Positions 27,530 through 39,440 of a DNA stretch of 64,000 bases are shown one piece after another. Within the stretch, counting starts at the first letter, position 1. Each line of letters starts with the position of its first letter. A program made the position numbers and the translations under genes. Origin of the DNA: DYRB01 sp963802205 (lineage in GTDB: Bacteria > Pseudomonadota > Gammaproteobacteria > Chromatiales > Chromatiaceae); NCBI GenBank assembly GCA_963802205.1, contig CAWDHW010000029.1, positions 62,001-126,000 of the forward strand. The letters are read 5' to 3'. Below the pieces are notes generated by a model, which saw only the letters and a program-made list of their open reading frames with translations, was not told the origin of the DNA and searched no databases.

Positions 27530-28045
27530 ATGAGCGAAACCCTCGACCGCATTGCCTCCGAGCTGGGGGGGCATCTGAAGGCCCTTGGCCTGACCCTGGC
27601 CACGGCGGAGTCGTGCACCGGTGGCTGGGTGGCCAAGGTGGTCACCGATATCCCTGGCAGCAGCGCCTGGTTTGACTGCGGCTTCGTCACCTACAGCAAC
27701 GCGGCCAAGGTCGAAATGCTGGGGGTGTCCGCACAGACCCTGGCCGCCGAGGGTGCGGTGAGCGAGGCCACGGTGCGCGAGATGGCCCAGGGGGCACTGG
27801 CTCACAGTCGGGCTTGCGTCGCCTTGGCGGTGAGCGGCATCGCCGGACCGGACGGCGGCAGCGAGGACAAACCCGTTGGCACCGTCTGGTTTGCCTGGGC
27901 CCTTGCCAGGGCAGGCGACATCCAGGTCTGGACCCAGCGCCTCCAGTTCGCCGGCAATCGGGAGGAGGTCCGCCATCAATCGGTGCGGGTGGGGCTGGAG
28001 CGGCTGCTGGAGATCCTGACCCAGGCGCCGCCGACGGGTGTCTGA
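27530..28045 (+). CDS. pncC: Nicotinamide-nucleotide amidase (CinA C-terminal domain)
   Basis: 171 residues. The family motifs are TAESCTGGWVAKVVTDIPGSS near residue 24 in part, FVTYSNAAKVEMLGV, and AVSGIAGPDGGSEDKPVGTVW. It deamidates NMN to nicotinate mononucleotide in pyridine-nucleotide recycling. It is a stand-alone domain without the CinA N-terminal part. It overlaps thpR by eight bases and heads a run pncC-thpR-recA-recX, a common gammaproteobacterial order. Confidence 0.92.
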   Translation: MSETLDRIASELGGHLKALGLTLATAESCTGGWVAKVVTDIPGSSAWFDCGFVTYSNAAKVEMLGVSAQTLAAEGAVSEATVREMAQGALAHSRACVALAVSGIAGPDGGSEDKPVGTVWFAWALARAGDIQVWTQRLQFAGNREEVRHQSVRVGLERLLEILTQAPPTGV

Positions 28046-28598
28046 ACGCCTGTTCTTTGCCCTTTGGCCTGAGGATCGGGAGCGTGCCGCCTTGGCCCGG
28101 CTCCAGGGCGGTTTAGCGTTGTCGGGGGCCAGACCGACCCATCCTGCCGATTTCCACCTGACCCTGGCGTTTCTTGGCGCCATCCCGCCAGAGCGTCGCG
28201 CCTGCTGTGAGGCGGCCGCAGATTTGGTGCAGGCGACACCTTTTGTCATCCCCCTGAGCTGTGTCGGCCATTGGCCCCGACCCCGCATTCTGTGGTGCGG
28301 CCCTACCGCGACCCCGCCCGAGCTGCTGGCCCTGGTCGAGGACCTCCGCAAGGCCCTGGTGCCCTGCGGGTCGCCGCGGGAGGCCAGGCCCTATGCCGCC
28401 CATATCACCCTGGCCCGCAAGGCCCACGCCGAGGCAATGGGGCGGGCGCTGCCGGATTGGTCTCTGACCTGGCCAGTGACGGGCTTCGTCCTGGCCGCCA
28501 GCCGGCCCGGCCCACCGCCGCGCTATCGGGTGCTGCGCGGCTGGTCCTTCTCGACCCCTTCCGCGGTGGCTCCGTTGTGTGATAATGCCTTGCTTTGA
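28038..28598 (+). CDS. thpR: RNA 2',3'-cyclic phosphodiesterase
   Basis: 186 residues starting at a GTG inside the end of pncC. The two catalytic HxTx motifs of the 2H phosphoesterase family are present: HLTLAFLG near residue 40 and HITLARK near 121. ThpR opens 2',3'-cyclic phosphates on RNA; older names are LigT or 2'-5' RNA ligase. It is translationally coupled to pncC and followed by recA after 56 bases. Confidence 0.9.
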   Translation: MSERLFFALWPEDRERAALARLQGGLALSGARPTHPADFHLTLAFLGAIPPERRACCEAAADLVQATPFVIPLSCVGHWPRPRILWCGPTATPPELLALVEDLRKALVPCGSPREARPYAAHITLARKAHAEAMGRALPDWSLTWPVTGFVLAASRPGPPPRYRVLRGWSFSTPSAVAPLCDNALL

Positions 28599-28654
28599 GA
28601 CTGCGCCATCGGCGGCAGTCGGCGCGAGGCTCAGCCCCGAACACTGGAGACCCA

Positions 28655-29698
28655 ATGGACGAGAACCGCAAGAAGGCCCTCGCGGCCGCTCTGAGCCAGA
28701 TCGAGAAACAATTTGGCAAGGGATCGGTCATGCGCATGGGCGACGTCGGCGCGGTGCGCAACATCGACGTCATTTCCACCGGATCGCTCGGATTGGACGT
28801 GGCCCTGGGGATCGGCGGGGTGCCGCGCGGGCGGGTGGTCGAGATCTACGGCCCCGAGTCCTCCGGCAAGACCACCCTGACGTTGCATATCATCGCCGAG
28901 GCACAGCGGGCGGGCGGCACGGCGGCCTTCGTCGATGCCGAGCACGCCCTGGACCCCGGCTATGCGGAGAAGCTCGGGGTGAATATCAACGATCTCCTGG
29001 TCTCTCAGCCCGACACCGGCGAGCAGGCACTCGAGATCACCGACATGCTGGTACGCTCCGGGGCGGTAGACGTTGTGGTGGTGGATTCGGTGGCGGCCCT
29101 GACACCCAAGGCCGAGATCGAGGGCGAGATGGGCGACTCCCACGTCGGGCTCCAGGCCCGGCTCATGTCCCAGGCGCTGCGCAAGCTCACCGCCAACATC
29201 AAGCGGTCGAACTCCATCGTCATTTTCATCAACCAGATCCGGATGAAGATCGGGGTCATGTTCGGCTCCCCTGAAACGACTACCGGCGGCAACGCCCTCA
29301 AGTTCTATGCCTCGGTGCGCCTGGACATCCGTCGCATCGGCGCCATCAAAAAGGGCGAAGAGGTCATCGGCAGCGAGACCAAGGTCAAGGTGGTCAAGAA
29401 CAAGGTGGCCCCCCCCTTCCGCCAGGCGACCTTCGACATCCTCTACGGTGAGGGCATCTCCCGCGAGGGTGAGATCGTCGATCTCGGCGTGGCCAACGGC
29501 ATCATCGAGAAGTCCGGTTCCTGGTACAGCTACGGCGGAACCCGCATTGGCCAGGGGAAGGACAATGTTCGCGTCTTCCTCAAAGAGAACCGGGCCATGG
29601 CCGCCGAGATCGAGCAGAAGATACGCGCCCAGGTCGTGCCGCAGCTGGCCTCCAACGGCGACGCCGACCTGGAGCCGGCGGAATCGATCGAACTATAG
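28655..29698 (+). CDS. recA: Recombinase RecA
   Basis: 347 residues, normal length. Walker A GPESSGKT is at residues 66-73, with VVVVDSVAALTPKAEIEGE, the L2 region FGSPETTTGGNALKF and the usual acidic C-terminus. It forms the ATP-dependent strand-exchange filament and is the LexA co-protease. The ATG at 28655 follows GGAG by nine bases. No LexA-type CTG-N10-CAG box is evident in the 56-base gap or the end of thpR. Confidence 0.97.
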   Translation: MDENRKKALAAALSQIEKQFGKGSVMRMGDVGAVRNIDVISTGSLGLDVALGIGGVPRGRVVEIYGPESSGKTTLTLHIIAEAQRAGGTAAFVDAEHALDPGYAEKLGVNINDLLVSQPDTGEQALEITDMLVRSGAVDVVVVDSVAALTPKAEIEGEMGDSHVGLQARLMSQALRKLTANIKRSNSIVIFINQIRMKIGVMFGSPETTTGGNALKFYASVRLDIRRIGAIKKGEEVIGSETKVKVVKNKVAPPFRQATFDILYGEGISREGEIVDLGVANGIIEKSGSWYSYGGTRIGQGKDNVRVFLKENRAMAAEIEQKIRAQVVPQLASNGDADLEPAESIEL

Positions 29699-29743
29699 GC
29701 CCCCGGGCCTGCAAATTCGGAGCGCCGAACTCTGGACCTTGCC

Positions 29744-30178
29744 GTGCACAATGCGGCCATGACCCTGCTTGCTAACCGCGAGCACAGTCGCGCCGAACTC
29801 GCCCGCAAGCTCGCCGGGCGCGGCTTTGACCCAGCAGCCGTCGACGAGACGCTCGCGTACCTGGTGGAAACCGGTCTTCTGGACGAGGGACGTTTGGCGG
29901 ATGTCTATGTGGCCGAGCGTCTGCACAAGGGCTTTGGACCCCTGCGCATCCGTCATGAGTTGCGCGGCAAGGGCCTGTCGGATGACCTGATCGCGCCCCA
30001 CCTGGCCCTGGACGATGGGGACTGGTTGGACCTCATCGCCGCCACCCACGACAAGCGCTTCGGCCCCGTTGCACCGGGGGACGCCAAAGAGCGGGCCCGG
30101 CGTGGGCGTTTTCTGGAGTATCGCGGCTTCCCGCCAGACCTGATCGCCCGGTTCCTCCACGGCGCCCGTGGTGATTGA
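29744..30178 (+). CDS. recX: Regulatory protein RecX
   Basis: 144 residues or slightly more. RecX repeats are visible: LANREHSRAELARKLAGRGF, VDETLAYLVETGLLDEGRLA, and GPLRIRHELRGKGLSDDLI. RecX binds RecA filaments and limits their activity. The GTG at 29744 is used; the frame is open upstream (RRTLDLAV), so the true start may be a little earlier. It follows recA by 45 bases. Confidence 0.9.
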   Translation: MHNAAMTLLANREHSRAELARKLAGRGFDPAAVDETLAYLVETGLLDEGRLADVYVAERLHKGFGPLRIRHELRGKGLSDDLIAPHLALDDGDWLDLIAATHDKRFGPVAPGDAKERARRGRFLEYRGFPPDLIARFLHGARGD

Positions 30179-30250
30179 TCGCCGGCGCCAGCCCGAACCC
30201 TATCAAGCACCCCCTTTCAAATTAGCCCACAAACACCCGAGCCACCCGTA

Positions 30251-32863
<2,613 letters not shown>

Positions 32864-33091
32864 CGATCGGTGTGGTGCCTGGCCTTAGGCGCGCGGATCA
32901 GGCACGATGCCATCCGATGATTTCCAGGTGGTTAGCGTCGGAACTCGGCTAGACAAGGCGGAGTCGCCCTCCCTGGCCTGGATTGCGGCGTCCCGGCCGG
33001 GATGCCAGGACCCAGCCCACGGACGGGAGGCAAAGGTCTAGCTGAGGAACAGCGCGAATCACCGTTTCTTATGAGGACGAAGTAAGTTGCT

Positions 33092-34315
33092 ATGGCTCTG
33101 ATCGTACAGAAGTATGGTGGTACCTCCGTAGGCAGCGTTGAGCGCATCAACGCCGTGGCCAAGCGGGTTCAGGCCGCACAGGAACAGGGCGACCGGGTGG
33201 TAGTGGTCGTATCGGCCATGTCCGGCGAGACGGATCGGCTCATTGGCCTGGCCAGGGCCATCCAGGAGCGGCCCTCCCCGCGGGAGCTCGATGTCCTGCT
33301 CTCCACCGGCGAGCAGGTCACCATCGCCCTGCTCAGCATGGCCCTGGAGAACACCGGCTGCCCGGCGCGCTCCTACACGGGAGGCCAGGTCCGGATCCTG
33401 ACCGACAGCGCCCATAACAAGGCGCGCATCCGCGACATCGACGGGGCGCGCATCTCCGCCGATCTGGACGCCGGCCGCGTGGTGGTGGTAGCCGGGTTCC
33501 AGGGTGTCGATGAGCACGGCAATATCACCACACTGGGGCGTGGCGGGTCCGATACCTCGGCGGTCGCCATCGCCGCGGCCCTCAAGGCCGACGAGTGCCA
33601 GATCTACACGGATGTCGATGGGGTCTACACAACGGACCCGCGCGTAGAGCCCAAGGCCCGCAAACTCGACCGCATCACCTTCGAGGAGATGCTCGAGATG
33701 GCGAGCCTCGGTTCCAAGGTGTTGCAGATCCGCTCGGTAGAGTTCGCAGGTAAGTACAAAGTCCCGCTGCGCGTCCTCACCAGTTTCGGCGAGGGCGAGG
33801 GGACACTCATCACGTTCGAGGAGGACGCCGTGGAAGAGGCCAAGATCGCCGGTATCGCGTTCAATCGCGACGAGGCCAAGCTCACCATCCTGGGGGTGCC
33901 GGACCAGCCCGGCGTCGCCCACAAGATCCTGGGGCCGATCTCCGATGCCAATATCGAAGTCGACATGATCATCCAGAACGTGGCCGCCGACGAGGCGACC
34001 ACCGACTTCACCTTCACGGTCAACCGCAGCGACTACGCACGGGCCCTGGAGATCCTCAAGGCCACCGCCAAGGAACTCTCGGCCCGTCAGGTCGTCGGCG
34101 ACGACGCCATCGTCAAGATCTCGCTGGTGGGGGTCGGGATGCGTTCCCACGCCGGTATCGCCAGCCAGATGTTTGCCGCCCTGGCCAAGGAGGGGATCAA
34201 TATTCGCATGATCTCAACCTCCGAGATCAAGATCTCGGTGGTGGTGGATGCCAAGTACCTTGAACTTGGCGTGCGCGCCCTGCATGAGGCCTTCGGCCTG
34301 GGTGACGCCGGCTGA
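33092..34315 (+). CDS. lysC: Aspartate kinase
   Basis: 407 residues. The kinase signature KYGGTSVGSVERI is at residue 7, followed by FQGVDEHGNITTLGRGGSDT. Two ACT domains occupy about 265-400 (ILGVPDQPGVAHKILGP, VGVGMRSHAGIA). It phosphorylates aspartate at the entry to lysine, threonine and methionine synthesis and is expected to be feedback-inhibited through the ACT domains. The 228 bases after alaS contain a weak GTGCCTG/CAGGCAC stem (32875-32905) but no lysine riboswitch that I can recognise. Confidence 0.95.
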   Translation: MALIVQKYGGTSVGSVERINAVAKRVQAAQEQGDRVVVVVSAMSGETDRLIGLARAIQERPSPRELDVLLSTGEQVTIALLSMALENTGCPARSYTGGQVRILTDSAHNKARIRDIDGARISADLDAGRVVVVAGFQGVDEHGNITTLGRGGSDTSAVAIAAALKADECQIYTDVDGVYTTDPRVEPKARKLDRITFEEMLEMASLGSKVLQIRSVEFAGKYKVPLRVLTSFGEGEGTLITFEEDAVEEAKIAGIAFNRDEAKLTILGVPDQPGVAHKILGPISDANIEVDMIIQNVAADEATTDFTFTVNRSDYARALEILKATAKELSARQVVGDDAIVKISLVGVGMRSHAGIASQMFAALAKEGINIRMISTSEIKISVVVDAKYLELGVRALHEAFGLGDAG

Positions 34316-34600
34316 TCGTTCGGCGCGCTGTCCTATGATGGGCCAGCCGCGGTAGATCAGGTGGGGCGGCGAGGGCTCCGCGTCCCTGGAACTCTCGATG
34401 ACCAGTATTGTCTTTACTGCGCCGCGAAAACGGGCTTTAGCGTGCCCTTAGCGGCTGGTAGAATCGCCGAGCCGGGTCGCGCCGAGACGCGGAACTTGGT
34501 TGGCTGCGACCAAACATGTCAGCTCCGCAGGACCGTCGAAGGGCCATTGGCTCTGTAGTCGGACGCACTGCGGATAATGGAACCTAGGGAGACGAAGACA

Positions 34601-34819
34601 ATGTTGATATTGACCAGAAGGGTGGGCGAGACCCTGATGATTGGCGACGAGGTTACGGTGACCGTCCTCGGTGTGAAGGGCAATCAGGTGCGCATCGGCG
34701 TCAATGCCCCGCGCGATGTCCCCGTCCATCGCGAGGAGATTTACGAGCGTATCAAGCGCGAGCAGGCAGAAGGAATCGAGCACCCCCAAGCAGCGGAAAG
34801 GCAGATTGAATCGGAATAG
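34601..34819 (+). CDS. csrA: Carbon storage regulator CsrA
   Basis: 72 residues from the ATG at 34601 (MLILTRRVGETLMIGDEV), the conserved N-terminus; an earlier in-frame ATG at 34577 adds nothing conserved. It contains VRIGVNAPRDVPVHREEIYERI, the RNA-binding core. The tail after residue 60 is variable. CsrA binds GGA-containing leaders to control glycogen, motility and biofilm genes. The order lysC-csrA-tRNA-Ser is conserved in Gammaproteobacteria. Confidence 0.96.
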   Translation: MLILTRRVGETLMIGDEVTVTVLGVKGNQVRIGVNAPRDVPVHREEIYERIKREQAEGIEHPQAAERQIESE

Positions 34820-34820
34820 G

Positions 34821-34870
34821 TGACCTGAGGGAGGAGCGGCGCTATACTGCCGCCCTCCCCTTCCGGGTCA
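34821..34870 (+). terminator. Terminator-like hairpin after csrA
   Basis: An 11-bp stem with one bulged A (34829-34840 with 34849-34859) is extended by an outer TGACC/GGTCA pair (34821-34825, 34866-34870). It begins right after the csrA stop. There is no strong T run downstream, so it may act as a 3' stabiliser instead. Confidence 0.45.
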
Positions 34871-35029
34871 GGGATAAAATCGAAGCTGACCCGGCGAAGA
34901 TTAAAAAGCCACGCCGTGCCGCTAGCGGGGCCTACGTTGTCGGAGTGTTGGTCAGGGGCGGGTTTCCCGGGTGACGGTTTTGGTGCCATTCCGGTCCCCA
35001 ACCAATGCCAGCGACTCAATCACTCTTTT

Positions 35030-35120
35030 GGAGAGATGGCCGAGCGGCTGAAGGCGCTCCCCTGCTAAGGGAGTATGGGTCAAAAGCCCATCGAGGGTTC
35101 GAATCCCTCTCTCTCCGCCA
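35030..35120 (+). tRNA. tRNA-Ser (anticodon GCU)
   Basis: 91 bases. The acceptor GGAGAGA pairs with TCTCTCC, followed by G and an encoded CCA. The D arm is GCC...GGC; the anticodon stem CTCCC/GGGAG holds loop CTGCTAA, giving anticodon GCT. A long variable arm (ATGGG...CCCAT) and the T arm GAGGG-TTCGAAT-CCCTC are typical of serine tRNAs. It decodes AGC/AGU. It is in its conserved place after csrA. Confidence 0.97.
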
Positions 35121-35130
35121 TACGCCTATA

Positions 35131-35162
35131 GAACTGCAAGCCAGGACAGCGGCTTACAGTTC
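35131..35162 (+). terminator. Hairpin after tRNA-Ser, possible terminator
   Basis: GAACTGCAAGCC (35131-35142) pairs with GGCTTACAGTTC (35151-35162), eleven of twelve positions, loop AGGACAGC. It starts ten bases after the tRNA CCA end. No T run follows. No second copy of the tRNA 3' end or an integrase gene is seen nearby. Confidence 0.4.
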
Positions 35163-35348
35163 CAGCACTTTCACAGCCCACCTTTGGTCTTACGCCTGGC
35201 TTCGCCCATCTCTATCTAGCCATTTTGGTTAGGCGGCAAGCTTAAACTACTGCCCGGTTTTCGGGGTCCACTTTACTTCGTCCTGTAAGGCCGTGGCCAG
35301 CCGCAGCTGGCATCCACCCTGTGGAGCCTACAGCGACATAGTTGGCTC

Positions 35349-36615
35349 CTATGGGATTTGAGTGAAGAGCACCAGCGCCTGCCCAGGCGCAAGTGTTACA
35401 GTTTCGGAATAAGCTGTGCCGGTGCGGTCGTAGTAGGTCCGCGCCAAGGCCAGCGCACCCGAGGCGGATTGATCGTGCCGGCACAGCGCGGCAATGCCCT
35501 GCTCGAAGACACGCACCCGCAAGGCGGCAGACGCCGTCGGCGGGCCCAAGGGCAAGCCTAGGGGAAGCCGCTGCTCAGGCACCACGTACAGGGCATCGGC
35601 GGCATTGGCCACCACCTGAAAGGTGCGTAAGTAGTGGAAGCTGGTCCTTGGCCCCGCTGCCAGGAGATAGGCCGCATAGAGGTAGAGGCCCCATTGGGCC
35701 TGGGTATAGGGCCACTGGCTGGCATCCCACGGCCAGCGGCCATAGACCTCCCAGTGAGTGACAGGATCGGCCTCGATGGCGTCCAGGTACGGCTGAACGT
35801 CGTCGGCCCAGTTCCCGGTTCCAGTGGATGGGCGCATGCCAAAGTATTCGATCATGGCCCCAGAGGCTTGGCGCACGGCGTAACGCTGGGTTTGGACGTT
35901 TTGGATCTTGGTCCACAGGCCGTTGATGGTGTGGTGGCGATTTGGCATGGCCGCGCGCAGCTCGGCCAGGAAGGCATCGAACCCGGCGGCGTGATCCTGG
36001 CGGGTGGTGCGAAAGGCCAGGTCGTAGAAGATCCCGACGGGATTGCGCGGTGCATCCAGCCGGGCGTCGAGCGCGTCAGCCATGGCCGCCACGCGCGCCA
36101 CCAGGTCGGCGCGCGCCTCCGGGATACGCAGGTCGGCATGGCGATAGGTGCCTGAGGTATGGGCGATCCACTCCGGATGCTCATTCGCCCAGGCCTTGGT
36201 CTGCCGCTCCGCCCAACTGTCGTTTGCGACCGAGACGGAGACATAACAAGAAGATGTAGACGGACACCGGCAGGGTCGGGCGGCGCGCGAGCAACTGCCC
36301 GAGCAGGGTGGCCATGGCGGACCCGTCATCGGTGGCCGAGCGTACTTGCATGGTGCATCTCGTCGCGGTCTCGGCGATGTCGTCGAGCACGCTGGCGGTC
36401 ATGTGCGTCTGCAAATCGTTTACGTCGCCTGCGATAAACCAGGCGATCCCAGTCCCCAGGCCATCGCCCATAGGTTCGATGACGGGGCTTTGCAGCTGCC
36501 AGGAACCGATGCACGCGCCCCGGTCTGCCGCGGCCAACGGCCCGTCCACCCGCCCAGACGCCTCACCCAGTCCGGGGTCGTCTTCGAATCGCTCGGCCTG
36601 GATCTGGTCGGTCAT
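35349..36615 (-). pseudogene. Glycoside hydrolase-like protein (GHL15-like), frameshifted
   Basis: Two overlapping frames form one gene. The N-terminal frame (36615 to about 36245) has GTGIAWFIAGDVNDL and SVLDDIAETATRCTMQVRSATDDG, ending LPVSVYIFL. The C-terminal frame (to 35349) continues YVSVSVANDSWAERQ, NEHPEWIAHTSGTYR, GIFYDLAFRTTRQDHAAGF, NGLWTKIQNVQ and GAMIEYFGMRP. One extra base near 36244-36248 would explain the break. The second half resembles the hypothetical glycosyl hydrolase family GHL15 from memory; this is tentative. It may be a sequencing error. Neighbours (tRNA-Ser, transposase remnant) suggest a region of gene turnover. Confidence 0.5.
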
Positions 36616-36919
36616 CGCTCGGTGTCGCCGGTTGCCGCTTCGATGGGGCCATTCTACCCCCGTCCACAGGCTGGCGCAGGCCGGGAGCTCAGACCTCGCG
36701 GTGGGCCTTGGCCATGATCTCGTAGAAGCGTAGCACCGAGAGCACCCAGCCTGCGGCGCCGAGGTGCATGCGAGCCACGGCTGCCCGGCGCTTGGTCGGC
36801 CAAGCGCCCTCCCCTGCCGAAGCCGCTAAGAAAGCCTCCGTTACCTTTGCGCTAAAGTGACTGCCGCGCGACCCAGCCTGAAGCGATGGCACCGTCCTTG
36901 AAGGATTCCGACTTTGCCG

Positions 36920-37066
36920 CCCCAGCGCCCTGGCCGGCCGCCTGGCGCCTCCAGCCGTGAGGGTGTCGCGCGGGATGCCCGTCTCGCGCACCAACTGCGG
37001 CACGCTGATGTTGCTCGGGGGCAGCATCCTGGCCACCAAGCTGTCCTTCAGCTCTGCCGAATCATG
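36920..37066 (-). pseudogene. Remnant of an IS transposase N-terminal HTH domain
   Basis: The minus strand reads HDSAELKDSLVARMLPPSN, ISVPQLVRETGIPRDTL, then loses similarity (TAGGARRPARALG). This is the HTH start of IS3-like OrfA transposases, which continue with a TrpArg-rich segment. No start codon, catalytic domain or terminal repeats are visible. The frame runs open to 36689 with unrelated sequence (AKVTEAFLAAS, WVLSVLRFYEIMAKAH) that I do not recognise. The rest of 36616-37081 holds no other gene. Confidence 0.5.
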
Positions 37067-37081
37067 TCCCGATGTTTGCGT

Positions 37082-38194
37082 TTAGTTGCGCACCGATCCC
37101 AAAAAATCCCGCCCCAGCGCGTCTGCGGCGACGATCGCATCCCGGACCGCGACCCACGTTACCTCGAACGGCTCATTGTGCGATGTTTCACCCGGCGCGA
37201 CAGCGCGTTCCGCAATCAGTCTTGCCTGTTCCGAATCCAGGTGCCCGATGCCCAGTTCCCCAAGGGTGAGTGGCAGTCCCACTGTGGCGCAGAACCCCAT
37301 TACCTCATGGACCTCGGCCGACGCTCGGCCCTCGAGCACCAATTGCACCAGGGTTCCGAAGGCCACCTTTTCGCCGTGGAGATAGCGGTGGGTCTCCGGC
37401 GCCGCCGTCAGGCCATTGTGGACCGCGTGGGCGACAGCCAGGCCACCCGACTCGAAACCCAACCCGGAAAGCAGCGTGTTGGCCTCGATGATCCGCTCAA
37501 CCGCAGGAGTCACCACCCCCTCGCGCGTTGCTGCCACCGCGGATGGGCCGTCCCGCAGCAGGGTTTCATAGCAGACTCGTGCGATCGCCATGGCCGCCAG
37601 GGTACTGCCTCCCCCGACCGCGTTGCGCTTGCAGGCGCGGTGGGCGGTGTCCGCCTCGAACCAGGTCGCCAAGGCATCGCCCATGCCGGCAATGAGGTAA
37701 CGCACCGGGGCGCGTGCAATGATGCAGGTATCGACCAGCACAAGGTCAGGGTTCCGTTTGTAGAAGAGGCACTTCTCGAAGATCCCGTCGGCGCTGTAGA
37801 CCACGGATAGGCCACTGCAGGGTGCATCGCTCGCCGCGACCGTCGGGCAGCAGACGACCGGGAGGTCAAGCGCATTGGCGACGGCCCGCGCCGTGTCGAG
37901 TGCCTTGCCCCCACCGACACCGACGATGCTCCCGGCGCCCGTGCGCTCCGCCTCCCCCACGCACCGCTCAATCTCCCCGGTGGAACACTCCCCGCCGAAG
38001 TCGGTGAACCCGAAACTGATTTGCATCAGTCCAAAGGTCTCGGCCAGGATGGATTCGACCTGCCGGCGCGCGCTGGGGCCGGCGATAAACAGGGGGCGCT
38101 CCGCAAGCCCCATGCTGACCATTTCCTCGGCCAGATGCCGGATGGCATCCCGACCCTGAACATAGCGCGAGGGAGAACAGAAGATCTTCAGCAT
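37082..38194 (-). CDS. gldA: Iron-containing alcohol dehydrogenase, glycerol dehydrogenase type
   Basis: 370 residues. The NAD site GVGGGKALDTARAVA is near residue 90. Metal ligands fit the GldA pattern: MGDALATWFEAD, AHAVHNGLTA and YLHGEKVAFGTL. GldA oxidises glycerol to dihydroxyacetone with NAD, or the reverse. ATG at 38194 follows GGAG by eight bases. The gene lies at the downstream end of a same-strand run of carbon genes. The reading frame continues upstream into unrelated sequence, which is rejected. Confidence 0.9.
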   Translation of the reverse strand: MLKIFCSPSRYVQGRDAIRHLAEEMVSMGLAERPLFIAGPSARRQVESILAETFGLMQISFGFTDFGGECSTGEIERCVGEAERTGAGSIVGVGGGKALDTARAVANALDLPVVCCPTVAASDAPCSGLSVVYSADGIFEKCLFYKRNPDLVLVDTCIIARAPVRYLIAGMGDALATWFEADTAHRACKRNAVGGGSTLAAMAIARVCYETLLRDGPSAVAATREGVVTPAVERIIEANTLLSGLGFESGGLAVAHAVHNGLTAAPETHRYLHGEKVAFGTLVQLVLEGRASAEVHEVMGFCATVGLPLTLGELGIGHLDSEQARLIAERAVAPGETSHNEPFEVTWVAVRDAIVAADALGRDFLGSVRN

Positions 38195-38489
38195 CAAACA
38201 CTCCAGGTCAGGCGGAGGGACGGCGGGGATCGAAAGGGCGCGAAGTGCTGACCCTCGATCCTGAGCGCCACGGCGTTTGCCGTGGTCCACTCGGATCAAG
38301 CATGAGTCTACAATCAGGCGAACATGAACGCGATGCTGTACCGCCCGGAACGGACCATCCCGCAACTTCAGGGATGCCCACCCACCAAGGTACGCGGCAT
38401 TGCCGAGCCGCACTCCCCCAGGCACTCGGGCTGTCCCCGGAATGCAGGATTGCCGGTCTCGCCGTCCCTGTCCCTGGCCGGCCTGCACA

Positions 38490-39308
38490 TCAAGCGCGGG
38501 CATACTCGGAGGCGCGGCGGATCTGTTCCCCGGTCGGCCGCACGCCCGTGTAGAGGACGAACTGCTCCACCGCCTGCAGGGTGATCACCTCGGCACCGGT
38601 GATGACGGCCTTGCCCCCCGTCTTGGCATACCGGATGAGGGGTGTTTCAGATGGCACCGCCACGACGTCGAACACCACCTGGGCCCTGTCGATGACCTCC
38701 GGATTGAAGGCCAGTGCCTCGGCCTCCGGCCCGCCGGCCATGCCGATGGGGGTGACATTGATCAACAGGTCGGGCTGGGCGTCGCCGATCTCGGTCCGCC
38801 ACTCATAGCCATAGGCCCCTGCCAAGGGTCGGCCAGTGGTCTCGTTGCGGGCCAGGATGATGCCGGAGCGAAAGCCGGCGTCGCGCAATGCGCCGGCTAC
38901 GGCCTTGGCCATGCCGCCGCTGCCGCGCAGGACAAACGACAGCTCGGGAGAGACCCGATTCTGCTCCAGCAACTTGGCGACCGCGATGTAGTCGGTGTTG
39001 TGGCCACGCAGGTGGCCGTCGTCGTTGACGATGGTGTTGACCGCCTGCAGCGCCCTGGCCGATGTGTCCAGCTCGTCCAGATAGGGAATACACGCCTCCT
39101 TGTAGGGCATGGATACCCCACAGCCGCGGATACCGAGCCCGCGGATACCGGCGACGGCCGCCGTCAGATCCTTGGTGGCGAATGCCTTATAGACGAAGTC
39201 CAGCCCCAGTTCCTCGTAGAGGAAGTTGTGAAAACGGGTGCTGATGTTGCTGGGCCGGCCCGCCAGGGAGATGCACAGGCGGGTATCTTTGGTGATTTGT
39301 CGCGACAT
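38490..39308 (-). CDS. Shikimate dehydrogenase-like oxidoreductase
   Basis: 272 residues. N-terminal substrate domain: CISLAGRPSNISTRFHN, VSMPYKEACIPYLDELD (catalytic Lys), GHNTDYIAV (catalytic Asp). NADP domain: LRGSGGMAKAVAGAL and INVTPIGMAGG. The N-terminus TKDTRLCISLAGRPSN differs from classic AroE and matches the SDH-like branch (Haemophilus HI0607 type), whose activity on shikimate is weak. So it is probably not the main aroE. Start at 39308. Confidence 0.83.
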   Translation of the reverse strand: MSRQITKDTRLCISLAGRPSNISTRFHNFLYEELGLDFVYKAFATKDLTAAVAGIRGLGIRGCGVSMPYKEACIPYLDELDTSARALQAVNTIVNDDGHLRGHNTDYIAVAKLLEQNRVSPELSFVLRGSGGMAKAVAGALRDAGFRSGIILARNETTGRPLAGAYGYEWRTEIGDAQPDLLINVTPIGMAGGPEAEALAFNPEVIDRAQVVFDVVAVPSETPLIRYAKTGGKAVITGAEVITLQAVEQFVLYTGVRPTGEQIRRASEYARA

Positions 39309-39440
39309 GGTTTCTCTGTACGAGGACCGACTGGAAACGTGGCGCTGCTGAGGCGCCTCGTTGGCTGCCTGGGCCCGGATCGGGCGCATGGGCCGAATGC
39401 CACCATTCCTGCCCAAGGCATGAGGGATTTGTGGCCCACA

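Noticed and set aside
32864..33091. Possible lysine riboswitch before lysC
   Set aside because: Only one weak 7-bp stem is visible and the conserved lysine-aptamer elements are not recognisable; AT-rich terminator sequence is lacking too.
35030..35162. tRNA-Ser as an integration site for a genomic island
   Set aside because: No integrase and no repeated tRNA 3' end are seen downstream; only one glycosidase-like gene and a transposase scrap follow.
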